This document shows positions 9,702-18,941 of a stretch of 64,000 bases of DNA, piece by piece (the first letter of the stretch is position 1; each line of letters opens with the position of its first letter). The stretch is from NCBI RefSeq assembly GCF_004378855.1, contig NZ_RYYL01000006.1, positions 62,001-126,000 of the forward strand, written 5' to 3'. Position numbers and translations under genes: made by a program. The notes beneath the pieces are model-generated. The model saw only the letters and a list, made by a program, of their open reading frames with translations. It had not been told where the DNA came from and ran no database searches. This DNA comes from Campylobacter sp. US33a (GTDB lineage Bacteria; Campylobacterota; Campylobacteria; Campylobacterales; Campylobacteraceae).

Positions 9702-10991
9702 ATGCTTGCTTGGATAATTTTTTTAAGCACTTTAATTTTGCTTTTTTGGCGTCCGTGGAATTTACCTATTTGGTCTATTTCCATTTTGGGCGCTTTTGTG
9801 GCTTTTGTTTTAGGTATTGTGAATTTTAATGATGCATATTTTGTATTTAATATGATTTGGGATAGCTCTTTATCACTTATTGGGCTGATTATTTTATCTT
9901 TTAGTCTTGAAGTATTAGGATTTTTTGACAAAATTGCTTTTGCAATCTTGCAAAGTTCTAAAAAAGATCAAGTGGGGCAAAAATACACTCTTATTACTTA
10001 TAAATTTATGATTTTTATCATATTTTTTACTGGATTTTTGGCTACTTTTTTTGCTAATGATGGAGCAATTTTGATTATTACTCCTATTATTTTGGCTCTT
10101 TTTTCTAATTTTAATTTTGAAAATGAAAAGGACAAATTTACACTCATTACTTTTTTACTCATTGCGTCTTTTGCTTGTGATTTTTTATCCAACACCTTAG
10201 TTATCTCAAACCTTACCAATATTATCACTGCAAATTATTTTAAACTTAGCTTTTTAAATTTCGCCTTTTCAATGTTAACGCCTAATGTGTTTGCTTGCAT
10301 TGTTTATGTTGTTTTAAGTCTTATTATAGCTAAGATTTTTTTACCTAAAGAGCTTGAATTTGAAGTAAAAAAAATGCCAAATATTTCACAAAAAACTTTC
10401 ATCTTTTGTTTTATATTTTTAACTTTTTTTGTTTTGGCTTTTTTTGTAGGAGAGTTTTTAAAATTACCCATTAGTGTATTTTCTTTAGGTGGGGCTTTGG
10501 TTTTTTTATTTATTTTTAGAGAAAAGATTTTAAATTTTTCTATGTTAAGAAATGCCCCTTGGGGAGTTTTAATTTTTAGTTTTGGTTTATATGTGGTTGT
10601 TTATGCTTTGCATAAAGAAGGTTTGAGTGAAAATTTCGTTTTTTTATTAAAATGGCTTCAAAATTATGAAAATTATAATACTTTCGCTTTAGGCTTTATT
10701 TCCGCTTTTGGCTCAGCAATTTTTAATAATCTTCCCATGGTAATGATAGGGGATTTAGCTTTAAAAGAATATTTTAATAATGAAATAAATTATACCTTAA
10801 TTTATACTCATCTTTTGGGGTGCAACATAGGTGCAAAACTCACCCCTATAGGTTCTTTGGCTACTTTGCTTTGGTTGGGAGTTTTATCTAAGCAAGGGGT
10901 GAAAATTAGCATTAAAACTTATTTTAAATTCAGCATCATTCTAAGTCTTCCTGTTTTGTTTTCCGCTATTTTAGGGCTTTTATTGATATAA
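9702..10991 (+). CDS. ArsB/NhaD-type ion transporter family membrane protein
   Basis: A 429-residue inner-membrane protein with about ten to twelve hydrophobic segments. Family-like motifs are ATFFANDGAILIITPII in the first half and FNNLPMVMIGDLALK plus LGCNIGAKLTPIGSLATLLW in the second, the paired N-[DN]-x-A/P and T-P-x-G-S-L signatures of the ArsB/NhaD ion-transporter superfamily. Arsenite or another anion may be the substrate. No arsR or arsC gene is nearby, so arsenic resistance is not assured. Its ATG directly abuts the mnmG stop. Confidence 0.8.
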   Translation: MLAWIIFLSTLILLFWRPWNLPIWSISILGAFVAFVLGIVNFNDAYFVFNMIWDSSLSLIGLIILSFSLEVLGFFDKIAFAILQSSKKDQVGQKYTLITYKFMIFIIFFTGFLATFFANDGAILIITPIILALFSNFNFENEKDKFTLITFLLIASFACDFLSNTLVISNLTNIITANYFKLSFLNFAFSMLTPNVFACIVYVVLSLIIAKIFLPKELEFEVKKMPNISQKTFIFCFIFLTFFVLAFFVGEFLKLPISVFSLGGALVFLFIFREKILNFSMLRNAPWGVLIFSFGLYVVVYALHKEGLSENFVFLLKWLQNYENYNTFALGFISAFGSAIFNNLPMVMIGDLALKEYFNNEINYTLIYTHLLGCNIGAKLTPIGSLATLLWLGVLSKQGVKISIKTYFKFSIILSLPVLFSAILGLLLI

Positions 10992-11094
10992 AATCTTATT
11001 TTAATGGTTTTATTTTTTCGCTAAATTCATTAAAATAATATTTTGCAAATTATTCATAATATTTAGCAAAAGAAAAAATTTATTTTTTTCACGC

Positions 11095-11100
11095 TACAAT
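11095..11100 (+). promoter_or_regulatory. Putative -10 box of the petABC operon
   Basis: TACAAT within GCTACAATGC, about 41 bp before the petA ATG, is the best -10 match in the interval after the ArsB-like gene. Confidence 0.5.
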
Positions 11101-11140
11101 GCTAAGCTTTGTTAGAAATAAAATCAATGAAAGGAAATTA

Positions 11141-11644
11141 ATGGCTACATCTGAGAGTAGACGAAGTTTTATGGGGCTTGCCTTTGGAGGCGTAGCTGCT
11201 GTTGGCGGTGTTTTTTCTCTTGTTGCGATGAAAAAGACTTGGGATCCGCTTCCAAGTGTTAAAGCTGCTGGATTTACAACGGTAGATTTATCGAGTATGC
11301 AAGAAGGAGAATTAAGAACAATAGAATGGCGTAAAAAGCCTATTTTTATCTTAAAAAAAGATGCTAATATGGCAAAAGATGAAAAGCGTGATGTTGTGAT
11401 AGATAACTCTGCTTATACTGTTGTTATAGGGCTTTGTACTCATTTAGGTTGCATTCCTGCATATGTACCGAGTGAGCAATTATTTAAATGTGCCTGTCAT
11501 GGTGGCGAATTTGACACAAGCGGTAAAAATGTTTTCGGACCTCCTCCAAGACCTCTTGATATTCCACCGTTTAAGATCGATGGAACTAAACTTGTTTTAG
11601 GTGAAGAGGGTCCTGAATATCAAAAAATGATAGCGGAGGCATAA
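11141..11644 (+). CDS. petA: Ubiquinol-cytochrome c reductase Rieske iron-sulfur subunit
   Basis: A 167-residue Rieske protein of the bc1 complex. It opens with a twin-arginine signal-anchor (ESRRSFMGLAFGG), so export by the Tat system is expected. The 2Fe-2S ligands are in CTHLGC and CACHGG, followed by the Pro loop GPPPRPLD. It carries electrons from quinol to cytochrome c1. The ATG at 11141 is preferred: AAAGGAAATT precedes it, and a start at 11099 would add 14 residues and lie on the -10 box. First gene of petABC. Confidence 0.95.
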   Translation: MATSESRRSFMGLAFGGVAAVGGVFSLVAMKKTWDPLPSVKAAGFTTVDLSSMQEGELRTIEWRKKPIFILKKDANMAKDEKRDVVIDNSAYTVVIGLCTHLGCIPAYVPSEQLFKCACHGGEFDTSGKNVFGPPPRPLDIPPFKIDGTKLVLGEEGPEYQKMIAEA

Positions 11645-11645
11645 T

Positions 11646-12896
11646 ATGGCGCAAATTAGAAAAGCTACAGGGATAGTTGATTGGCTAGATCAAAGACTTG
11701 CAGTGCATAAATTGCTTGATGTACTAATGGTAAAATACTGGATACCAAAGCAAATTAATTTTTTATGGGCTATGGGAGTTATTTTAACCACACTTTTTAC
11801 AGTGCTTTTTGTTACAGGACTTTTACTTGTAATGTATTATAAGCCTGATACTGCACTTGCTTTTGATAGTGTCAATAAGACCATCATGCAAGAGGTGGAA
11901 TACGGCTGGCTTTGGCGTCATATGCACGGTGTGGCTGCTTCTGTGATTTTCTTAATCATCTATATCCATATGCTAACAGGAATTTATTACGGTTCTTATA
12001 AAAAAGGTCGTGAGATGATTTGGATCAGCGGAATGCTTTTATTTGTGGTGTTTTCAGCTGAAGCTTTCAGTGGTTATATGCTTCCTTGGGGACAGATGAG
12101 TTATTGGGCTGCTCAAGTTATCACTAATCTTTTTGGTGGAATTCCATTTATTGGAGATGCTTTGGTTGTGTGGATTAGAGGGGATTATGCAGTTTCTGAT
12201 CCAACTTTAACAAGATTTTTTATGCTCCATGTATGCTTGTTACCTATCGTAATTATAGGTATTATTGTATTCCATTTTTATTCTTTAAGAATTCCACATG
12301 TAAATAATGAAATTGCAGAAGAATTAGACTTTGATTTGGAAGCTGAAAAATATATGTCAGGCGATACAAAAAATTCAAAAGTAATTCCTTTTTGGCCTGC
12401 ATTTTTAGCAAAAGATTTTATGTATATTAGTCTTTTTATGATTTTCTTCTTCTATTTGGTATGTTTTAAATTTAACTTTGCTATGGATCCAATTAATTTT
12501 GATCCAGCTGATGCACTTAAAACTCCAGCGCACATTTATCCTGAATGGTATTTCTTATGGAGTTATGAAGTATTAAGAGGATTTTTCTTTGATATTGGAG
12601 GCATTAAAGCTTTTGATATAGGTTTGGCTGCTTTTGGTATAGCTCAAGTGATTTTCTTCTTGTTGCCTTGGCTTGATAGAAGTGATGTGGTAAAACCAGC
12701 TCATGAAAGACCTTTATTTTTTATTTGGTTTTGGGTTTTATTGATTGATTTGATCGTTTTAACTATTTATGGAAAATTACCTCCAACAGGAGTTAATGCT
12801 TGGGTAGGTTTTGCCGCTTCGTTAGTATTTTTGTTATTATTGCTTGTGGTATTGCCTGTGATTACAATTTTAGAAAGAAAAGGAGCTAAATCATGA
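11646..12896 (+). CDS. petB: Ubiquinol-cytochrome c reductase cytochrome b subunit
   Basis: A 416-residue integral membrane protein. The haem-ligand helices are visible: WRHMHGVAASVIFLIIYIHM with two His spaced for the b haems, and a second pair in FFMLHVCLLP and IIVFHFYSL. The quinol-oxidation motif appears as YPEWYFLWSYEVLR. It is one polypeptide with C-terminal helices, as in bc1 rather than split b6f. It starts 1 bp after petA and overlaps petC by 4 bp, so the three subunits are translationally linked. Confidence 0.96.
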   Translation: MAQIRKATGIVDWLDQRLAVHKLLDVLMVKYWIPKQINFLWAMGVILTTLFTVLFVTGLLLVMYYKPDTALAFDSVNKTIMQEVEYGWLWRHMHGVAASVIFLIIYIHMLTGIYYGSYKKGREMIWISGMLLFVVFSAEAFSGYMLPWGQMSYWAAQVITNLFGGIPFIGDALVVWIRGDYAVSDPTLTRFFMLHVCLLPIVIIGIIVFHFYSLRIPHVNNEIAEELDFDLEAEKYMSGDTKNSKVIPFWPAFLAKDFMYISLFMIFFFYLVCFKFNFAMDPINFDPADALKTPAHIYPEWYFLWSYEVLRGFFFDIGGIKAFDIGLAAFGIAQVIFFLLPWLDRSDVVKPAHERPLFFIWFWVLLIDLIVLTIYGKLPPTGVNAWVGFAASLVFLLLLLVVLPVITILERKGAKS

Positions 12897-14026
12897 GAGA
12901 GCTAAAAATATTTTTAGTTGTAGTCGTTTTTACTGCCCTTGTTTATTGGGGAGTTGAGCCTTATGCACATTCTGTAATGAAACCTCATGTTGCTCCTGCA
13001 AATTTTGATTTTCAGCAAGAAGATCTTGGTTTTGCCAACTCTATAGTGGCTACAAAACAAGCTGAATTAGAACTTGCAAAAGCTGAAAACAATGAAAGTA
13101 AAATTGAAACAGCTCAAAAGGCCTTAGATCTTGCAAATGAAAATTTGCAAAAAAACCAAGCTTTATGGGATAAAGTTTCTAAAATGGATTTTTCAAAAGC
13201 AGATGCAAGTAAAGGTGCTGAATTTTTCTCAAGCAATTGTATAGCTTGTCATGGCTTAGAAGCTGCGGGTATTGCACCGACTATTCCTGATTCTTCTATC
13301 TATGGAGTTTTACCTCCTGATTTAAGTGGGGCAGGTTTGCTTTATGATGAAAAATTCTTAGCAGCTTTAATTATGAATCCATCGTTAGCGTTAAAAGTTG
13401 ATCATAAATTTGGTGATGCTTTCATTATGACGGCTTACAATGTGGATGTTTCAGGAGAAAGCGAAGAGGTTACTGATGCAAATATTATTAATGTAATTGC
13501 CTATTTAAAAGAAGTAGCTACGCAGCATAAGGCTGATTTAGAGCAAAAAACAAAAGCAGAACTTGAAGCAAAGTATGCTAAAATTGAAGGTATAAGTGAG
13601 AAGCAAAAAACGGCATTAATAGAAAAAGATTTGGTGTTTGCTAAGGAAAAGAATACCTTTATTGAAGCTTGTGGGCGTTGTCATAGTATGAAATACGATG
13701 GACTTGTTGCTGCTTCAAATAGTAATGATTTGAAGGGCTATTTGGGTTCTATTCCACCAGATTTATCTATGATGATAAGATCAAGAGGAGAAGAATATTT
13801 GAATAACTTCCTTAACAATACTCAAAAATTACTTCCAGGTACTGCAATGCCTAGGGTAGGGCTTAATGAAGCAAGTCAAAAAGAAATTCTTGCTTATATG
13901 GAAAAAATAGGTGATAGCAAAAAAGAAGAAAGAGAAAGCACTGGTTTATATATTATGCTATTTTTCGTGATTTTAAGTATATTTGCTATTGCTTGGAAAC
14001 GCTCCGTTTGGTCTAAACTTCATTAA
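12893..14026 (+). CDS. petC: Ubiquinol-cytochrome c reductase, dihaem cytochrome c subunit
   Basis: A 377-residue cytochrome with one N-terminal membrane helix (LKIFLVVVVFTALVYWGV), two haem-binding motifs CIACH and CGRCH, and a C-terminal anchor (TGLYIMLFFVILSIFAIAW). Between the helix and the first haem is an alanine- and lysine-rich, probably coiled segment (about 50-100). Dihaem c-type subunits replace cytochrome c1 in epsilonproteobacterial bc1 complexes. It closes the operon and a stem-loop follows. Confidence 0.94.
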   Translation: MRELKIFLVVVVFTALVYWGVEPYAHSVMKPHVAPANFDFQQEDLGFANSIVATKQAELELAKAENNESKIETAQKALDLANENLQKNQALWDKVSKMDFSKADASKGAEFFSSNCIACHGLEAAGIAPTIPDSSIYGVLPPDLSGAGLLYDEKFLAALIMNPSLALKVDHKFGDAFIMTAYNVDVSGESEEVTDANIINVIAYLKEVATQHKADLEQKTKAELEAKYAKIEGISEKQKTALIEKDLVFAKEKNTFIEACGRCHSMKYDGLVAASNSNDLKGYLGSIPPDLSMMIRSRGEEYLNNFLNNTQKLLPGTAMPRVGLNEASQKEILAYMEKIGDSKKEERESTGLYIMLFFVILSIFAIAWKRSVWSKLH

Positions 14027-14035
14027 AAATTTTTA

Positions 14036-14057
14036 AGCCATCTTTTTAAAGATGGCT
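14036..14057 (+). terminator. Stem-loop after petC
   Basis: AGCCATCTTT and AAAGATGGCT form a perfect inverted repeat starting 10 bp after the petC stop. The T-tract after it is weak, so it may act as a terminator or as an mRNA-stabilising hairpin. Confidence 0.6.
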
Positions 14058-14090
14058 CTCTTCCTAAGAAAAAACTAAAATAATTTTTGA

Positions 14091-14096
14091 TATAAT
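14091..14096 (+). promoter_or_regulatory. -10 box of the rpsB-tsf operon
   Basis: TATAAT in TTTTTGATATAATC, about 95 bp before the rpsB ATG. A start near 14103 would give a leader of about 84 bases that holds the structure described next. Confidence 0.65.
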
Positions 14097-14113
14097 CTTG
14101 GCTTTAATTCACA

Positions 14114-14167
14114 CGCATCAATCCTTTTTAGCTTGTATAAATTAAGGGATGCGGAGGAATAAAGCTA
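14114..14167 (+). promoter_or_regulatory. Structured rpsB leader with putative pseudoknot (S2-leader-like)
   Basis: CGCATC (14114-14119) pairs with GATGCG (14148-14153), and CCTT (14123-14126) with AAGG (14144-14147). The hairpin loop holds TAGCTT (14129-14134), which is exactly complementary to AAGCTA (14162-14167) just downstream. A hairpin whose loop pairs with a 3' segment is a pseudoknot. Ribosomal protein S2 is known to repress rpsB-tsf through a leader in other bacteria. Assigning this element to that control is inference from position and structure. Confidence 0.6.
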
Positions 14168-14186
14168 ATTTTATAAGGAGAAACTC

Positions 14187-14975
14187 ATGGTTAGTATGAG
14201 AGATTTATTGGAATGTGGTGTGCACTTTGGACACCAAACAAGACGCTGGAATCCAAAAATGAAAAAATTTATTTTTGGTGAGAGAAAAGGTATTTATGTA
14301 ATTGATTTGCAAAAAACCTTAAGATATTTTAGATATACATATAATATTGTTCGTGATGCTGCAGCAGAAGGTAAAACTATACTTTTTGTTGGAACTAAAA
14401 AACAAGCAGGTGGGGCGATTAAAGAATATGCCGAAAAATGCGGTATGCCTTATGTAAATCACAGATGGTTAGGCGGTATGATGACAAATTTTGGAACAAT
14501 TCGCCAGTCAATTAGAAAATTAGAAGTTATAGAAAAAATGGAAGAAGATGGAAGTATTAAACTTCTAACTAAAAAAGAAGCTTTAATGCTTACTAGAAAA
14601 AAAGAAAAACTATTAGCTTATCTTGGTGGAATTCGTCATATGAAAACCCAACCAGATATGATTTTTGTTATTGATACAGTGAAAGAAAAAATTGCAGTTC
14701 AAGAAGCAAACAGGCTTAAAATTCCTGTGGTAGCTCCACTTGATACAAATTGCGATCCTGATCTTGTAACTTATCCAATTCCTGGAAATGATGATGCAAT
14801 TAGATCGGTTCAACTTTTTTGCCAAGAAATGGCTGAAGCCATCAATGAAGGGAAAGCTTTAAGGGATCAAGATGGAGAAGCTTTAGCCGATGAAAAAGAA
14901 ATTACTGATGAAGAAAAACAAGAAGTGTTAGATGAGGCAATGAGCGAAGAGGATTTTGAAGGAGAGCAAGAATAA
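14187..14975 (+). CDS. rpsB: 30S ribosomal protein S2
   Basis: A 262-residue S2 protein. Diagnostic motifs are [45 protein letters not shown] and [13 protein letters not shown]. The last 35 or so residues form a strongly acidic tail, typical of this group. AAGGAG 6 bp before the ATG is a strong ribosome site. The stop overlaps the tsf start by one base (TAATG). Confidence 0.97.
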   Translation: MVSMRDLLECGVHFGHQTRRWNPKMKKFIFGERKGIYVIDLQKTLRYFRYTYNIVRDAAAEGKTILFVGTKKQAGGAIKEYAEKCGMPYVNHRWLGGMMTNFGTIRQSIRKLEVIEKMEEDGSIKLLTKKEALMLTRKKEKLLAYLGGIRHMKTQPDMIFVIDTVKEKIAVQEANRLKIPVVAPLDTNCDPDLVTYPIPGNDDAIRSVQLFCQEMAEAINEGKALRDQDGEALADEKEITDEEKQEVLDEAMSEEDFEGEQE

Positions 14976-16054
14976 TGGCTGAAATTTCTGCACAAATGGT
15001 AAAAGAGCTCCGTGAAAACACAGGGGCAGGGATGATGGATTGTAAAAATGCTTTAAAAGAAACCAGTGGAGATTTTGAAAAAGCAATTCAACTTTTAAGA
15101 GAAAAAGGTTTGGGTAAAGCCGCTAAAAAGGCCGATAGACTTGCTGCTGAAGGCTTAGTGAGTGTAAAAGTAAGCGATGATTTTAAAAGCGCAACAGTGA
15201 GTGAGATTAATTCAGAAACTGACTTTGTTGCTAAAAACGAACAATTTATTGCTTTAACAAAAGATACGACAGCACATATTCAGAGCAATAGCCTACAAAA
15301 TATTGAAGAGCTCCATTCTAGTACAATTAATGGAGTTAAATTTGAAGAATATCTTAAAAGTCAAATTGCTACTATCGGCGAAAATTTAGTTGTAAGAAGA
15401 TTTGCTACATTAAAAGCTGGAAATAATGGAGTAGTAAATGGCTATATTCACACTAACGGGCGTGTAGGTGTTATTATTGCAGCAGCTTGTGATAGTCAAG
15501 CTATGGTGGAAAAATCGGCTGATTTTTTAAAACAAATTTGTATGCATATAGCTGCGATGAAACCAAGTTATTTAAGTTATAAAGAACTTGATATGGATTT
15601 TGTTCAAAATGAATATAAAGCTCTAGTTGCAGAGCTTGAAAAAGAAAATGAAGAAAGACGAAGACTTAAAGATCCTAATAAACCTGAACATAAAATTCCT
15701 AAATTTGCAAGTCGTAAACAACTTACTGATGAGATTTTAAAACAAGCCGAAGAGGATATTAAGGCAGAATTGAAAGCACAAAATAAGCCAGAGAAAATTT
15801 GGCAAAATATTATCCCAGGAAAATTAAACAGCTTTATTGCTGATAATTCTCAACTTGATAGCAGGCTCACTTTAATGGGACAATTTTATGTAATGGATGA
15901 CAAAAAAACCGTTGAACAAGTTATTGCTGAAAAAGAAAAAGAATTTGGCGGTAAATTAGAAATTGTTGAATTTATCCGTTTCGAAGTAGGCGAAGGATTA
16001 GAGAAAAAAACAGAAGATTTTGCTGCTGAAGTTGCTGCGCAAATGGTTAAATGA
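14975..16054 (+). CDS. tsf: Translation elongation factor Ts
   Basis: A 359-residue EF-Ts, the nucleotide exchange factor for EF-Tu. The N-terminal domain shows LRENTGAGMMDCKNAL and the core has INSETDFVAKNEQF, the conserved EF-Tu contact. It is longer than the E. coli protein (283) because of inserted charged segments at about 205-285, as in relatives. It is coupled to rpsB by a 1-base overlap, and its stop overlaps the ATP-binding protein gene. Confidence 0.96.
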   Translation: MAEISAQMVKELRENTGAGMMDCKNALKETSGDFEKAIQLLREKGLGKAAKKADRLAAEGLVSVKVSDDFKSATVSEINSETDFVAKNEQFIALTKDTTAHIQSNSLQNIEELHSSTINGVKFEEYLKSQIATIGENLVVRRFATLKAGNNGVVNGYIHTNGRVGVIIAAACDSQAMVEKSADFLKQICMHIAAMKPSYLSYKELDMDFVQNEYKALVAELEKENEERRRLKDPNKPEHKIPKFASRKQLTDEILKQAEEDIKAELKAQNKPEKIWQNIIPGKLNSFIADNSQLDSRLTLMGQFYVMDDKKTVEQVIAEKEKEFGGKLEIVEFIRFEVGEGLEKKTEDFAAEVAAQMVK

Positions 16055-16689
16055 TGGAATTATTAAAAGCGGAGAATTTAAATCATGGGTTTGAATATCC
16101 GCTTTTTAATTCTTTAAATTTAACTTTAAATTCTAAAGATTGTATTTCAATACAAGGTAGTAGTGGTTGCGGTAAATCTACGCTTTTACATATTTTATCT
16201 TCTTTACTTCAACCAAATTCTGGAAAAGTTTTTTACAAAGAACAAGACTTATATGCTTTAGATGAAAATTCAAGACTAAAAATTCGCCGTTATGATTTTG
16301 GTATTATTTTTCAAACACATTATCTTTTTAGAGGTTTTTCTGCTTTAGAAAATATAGAGCTTGCAAGTGTCTTGTCTGAAAATGAGTTAGATAACGAAAT
16401 TTTAAAAAAGCTTGGCATTGATTCATTATTGGATCAAAAAGTTGGTAAGTTAAGTGGAGGACAACAGCAACGAGTTAGTATTGCAAGGGTTTTATGCAAA
16501 AAGCCAAAGATTATTTTTGCGGATGAAGCAACTGGGAATTTGGATTTTGCTAATGCTAAAAATGTATTAGAAATTTTAATTTCCTATGTTAAAAATAATG
16601 ATGCTGCTTTATTTTTTGTTACCCATGATACCAAATTAGCAAATTTTTGTGATAAAACTTATATTTTAAATTCTAATGGAATTTGTTAA
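16051..16689 (+). CDS. ABC transporter ATP-binding protein, LolD/MacB-type
   Basis: A 212-residue stand-alone ATPase. Walker A is GSSGCGKST, the signature is KLSGGQQQRVSIARVL, Walker B is KIIFADEATGNLD and the switch His is in FFVTHDT. The ATGNLD form of the D-loop is typical of the LolD/MacB/FtsE branch. It lacks a permease neighbour: it overlaps tsf by 4 bp upstream and fliR by 14 bp downstream. Its membrane partner must be encoded elsewhere; lipoprotein release is a possible role but not shown. Confidence 0.85.
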   Translation: MMELLKAENLNHGFEYPLFNSLNLTLNSKDCISIQGSSGCGKSTLLHILSSLLQPNSGKVFYKEQDLYALDENSRLKIRRYDFGIIFQTHYLFRGFSALENIELASVLSENELDNEILKKLGIDSLLDQKVGKLSGGQQQRVSIARVLCKKPKIIFADEATGNLDFANAKNVLEILISYVKNNDAALFFVTHDTKLANFCDKTYILNSNGIC

Positions 16690-17443
16690 TTACCTAGGCG
16701 ATAAAAATGTAGCAACTTTTATGCTATTATTTGCAAGACTTAGTGGCATTATAGTTTTTTTTCCTTTTTTTTCACATAATAATATTCCTTTGGTGATTAA
16801 AACCACTTTTGTCTTATTTTTAACCATGTATTTGTTTCCTAATGCCCGATTGGATAATGCTAATTTAAATTCTTTTTTTGTGTTGCAACTTTTAAGTGAG
16901 CTTATTTTTGGTATGATAGCCGGACTTATGCTTCAGCTTATTTTTGCTATTATTCAAATGGCAGGAGAGCAAATTTCCTTTACTATGGGTTTTACTATGG
17001 CAAGTGTAATTGATCCAGCATCAGGTATGAGTATGCCTATAACTTCTCAGATTTTAAATTTACTTGCTTTACTTGTATTTGTAGCATTTGATGGACATCA
17101 TCTGATTTTATTATTTATGAATTATTCTTTGGATTATATTGTGCTTGGTGGATTTTATCCCCATGAAAATTTACTCCATTATCTTAATATGGGAATGCTC
17201 AGTGTATTTTCATTGGGTTTTTCTATAGCCTTTCCTATTTTGGCCATTTCTTTGCTAGCAGATGTTATTTTTGGTTTATTGATGAAAACTATGCCACAGT
17301 TTAATTTACTGGTTGTAGGTTTTCCTATTAAGATTACTTTGTCTTTTGTTGTATTAATTGCAATTTTAACAGTAATGATGCAATATTTTAAAGAACTTAT
17401 TTTAAAAGTTTTTTCAAATATGCAAACTCTATTTTTTGTATAA
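16676..17443 (+). CDS. fliR: Flagellar type III export gate protein FliR
   Basis: A 255-residue integral membrane protein of the flagellar export gate, which assembles with FliP and FliQ. Typical features are FARLSGIIVFFPFF near the start, GEQISFTMGFTMASVIDP in the middle and the LLADVIFGLLMKTMPQFN segment. The start lies within the end of the ABC gene (14-bp overlap). It closes this co-transcribed run, and a new promoter follows before the acidic protein. FliP is encoded separately at 34.3 kb. Confidence 0.94.
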   Translation: MEFVNYLGDKNVATFMLLFARLSGIIVFFPFFSHNNIPLVIKTTFVLFLTMYLFPNARLDNANLNSFFVLQLLSELIFGMIAGLMLQLIFAIIQMAGEQISFTMGFTMASVIDPASGMSMPITSQILNLLALLVFVAFDGHHLILLFMNYSLDYIVLGGFYPHENLLHYLNMGMLSVFSLGFSIAFPILAISLLADVIFGLLMKTMPQFNLLVVGFPIKITLSFVVLIAILTVMMQYFKELILKVFSNMQTLFFV

Positions 17444-17466
17444 GCATTCACTAATTTAAAATATTC

Positions 17467-17472
17467 TACAAT
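17467..17472 (+). promoter_or_regulatory. Putative -10 box for the acidic protein gene
   Basis: TACAAT about 30 bp before the ATG at 17502, within TATTCTACAATTATG; the best -10 match in the 58-bp gap after fliR. Confidence 0.5.
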
Positions 17473-17501
17473 TATGGAATTGTTACCGAAGGATTAATTT
17501 T

Positions 17502-18941
17502 ATGAAAATGCTACTTTTAAATAACAGCCCTGTTGTATCTAGGTTGATTGGACTTAGTGCAAAAAAAATGTCGTATGAACTTGATGAGAAAGAAGATTGT
17601 GAACAGATTGAAGATTATGATATAGTTGTTATTGATGGCGATATGTTGGTTGATTTTAATGAGCTTAAGCAAAAAAATCAAAAACTTATAGTTTTAACAA
17701 ATCGCGATCAGGTATTGGATTCTAGTATTCAAACTTTAAAAAAGCCTTTTTTGCCAACAGATTTCATAAAGCTTGTAAATGAAATGCAGGATAATCAAAA
17801 AGATGATATAGAAAAGTTGCTACAAAACGATGATAAAAATCCTTATGATGATATAGTGTTAAATTTAGACGAATTGCATTTAGAAGATGATGCAGAACAA
17901 GAAAATGAAGAGCCAGTGCAGGATTTGCAAGTCAGCGAAGATGATTTGGATGCGTTAAATTTAGATGAAAAGCAAGGGCAAAGTCAGGTTTTAAATGAAA
18001 CTTTAAATGAACAAGATTTAATTTTAGATGAAAAACAAGACGAAGCTTTAGAGCAAGATGAAGTTAAAGAAGACGATTTAGATCAAAGTGATTTAGAAAA
18101 AGAAGAAAATTTAAATCAAGATAAAGTTTTAGAAGAAGAACTTTCTTTGAACGAAGAGCAAGCAAATGAAGAATTAGAGCGAAATTTAGATGAAGACAAT
18201 AAAGAAGAGCGAAATAAAAATTTAGATCCTATTTTAGCAGAGGATGAAAATCAAAATGAAAATATACCTTCCGTTTTAGATGAAGATTTAGAATTTGATG
18301 AGTTAGATGATGTAAATTTGGATGAAAAAATAGAAAATGACTTGCCTTTAGAGCAAGATAAAATTTTAGATGAAGAAGAATTAAATAAAGCTTTGGAAAA
18401 TCTACAAGAAGAGCAAGAAGCGCTTGATGGGCAAGAGCAAACTCCAGAAGTCTTTGAGGAAAATAATGAGGAAAATAAACCTTTAGAGGATATGTATGAA
18501 AAATTATCACAAGACGCACAGTTTATTGGTGAAGAGGATAAAGAACCAAAACACGATGAAGAAGAATTTGAACCTATTGTAATAGAAAATATTAGCGATA
18601 ATGAAAATTTAAATTATGAAGATAAAAGTCCGCAAGATCAAATTAAAGAAGAATTAGCTGCTTTAAGTGCTATGGATGAAAAAGATTTCCAAGAAATAAA
18701 AATTGAAGAAAAACAAAATGAACTAGATTCATTAAAAGAAGAAGATATACAAATTGCTTTAGGTGAGAGTATAGAAAACAAACAAACTTCTAAGGAGCAA
18801 AGTGAAGAGATTGTAGGGGAATTAACCCAAAGCATTGCAGGGGCAATTACTTCAAGCATTAAAGATGATGCCTTGAAAGCAGCTTTAAAGGGAATGAAGA
18901 TGAATATTAATATAAATATAAATTTTGAGGATAAAGATTGA
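17502..18941 (+). CDS. Highly acidic protein with receiver-like N-terminal domain (poly-E-rich type)
   Basis: A 479-residue protein in three parts. Residues 1-95 look like a degenerate response-regulator receiver fold: YDIVVIDGDML at the phosphoacceptor strand, KLIVLTNRD, then LKKPFLPTDFI with the usual Lys-Pro. Residues about 96-420 are low-complexity and very rich in Asp, Glu, Leu and Asn, with recurring LDE and LNE units. The end (about 430-479) is different: an amphipathic helix (GELTQSIAGAITSSIKDDA) and an alternating MNININI strand. Helicobacter has a poly-E-rich protein at the same place before gmk-tatA-argS. Function is unknown. The stop overlaps gmk. Confidence 0.8.
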   Translation: MKMLLLNNSPVVSRLIGLSAKKMSYELDEKEDCEQIEDYDIVVIDGDMLVDFNELKQKNQKLIVLTNRDQVLDSSIQTLKKPFLPTDFIKLVNEMQDNQKDDIEKLLQNDDKNPYDDIVLNLDELHLEDDAEQENEEPVQDLQVSEDDLDALNLDEKQGQSQVLNETLNEQDLILDEKQDEALEQDEVKEDDLDQSDLEKEENLNQDKVLEEELSLNEEQANEELERNLDEDNKEERNKNLDPILAEDENQNENIPSVLDEDLEFDELDDVNLDEKIENDLPLEQDKILDEEELNKALENLQEEQEALDGQEQTPEVFEENNEENKPLEDMYEKLSQDAQFIGEEDKEPKHDEEEFEPIVIENISDNENLNYEDKSPQDQIKEELAALSAMDEKDFQEIKIEEKQNELDSLKEEDIQIALGESIENKQTSKEQSEEIVGELTQSIAGAITSSIKDDALKAALKGMKMNINININFEDKD

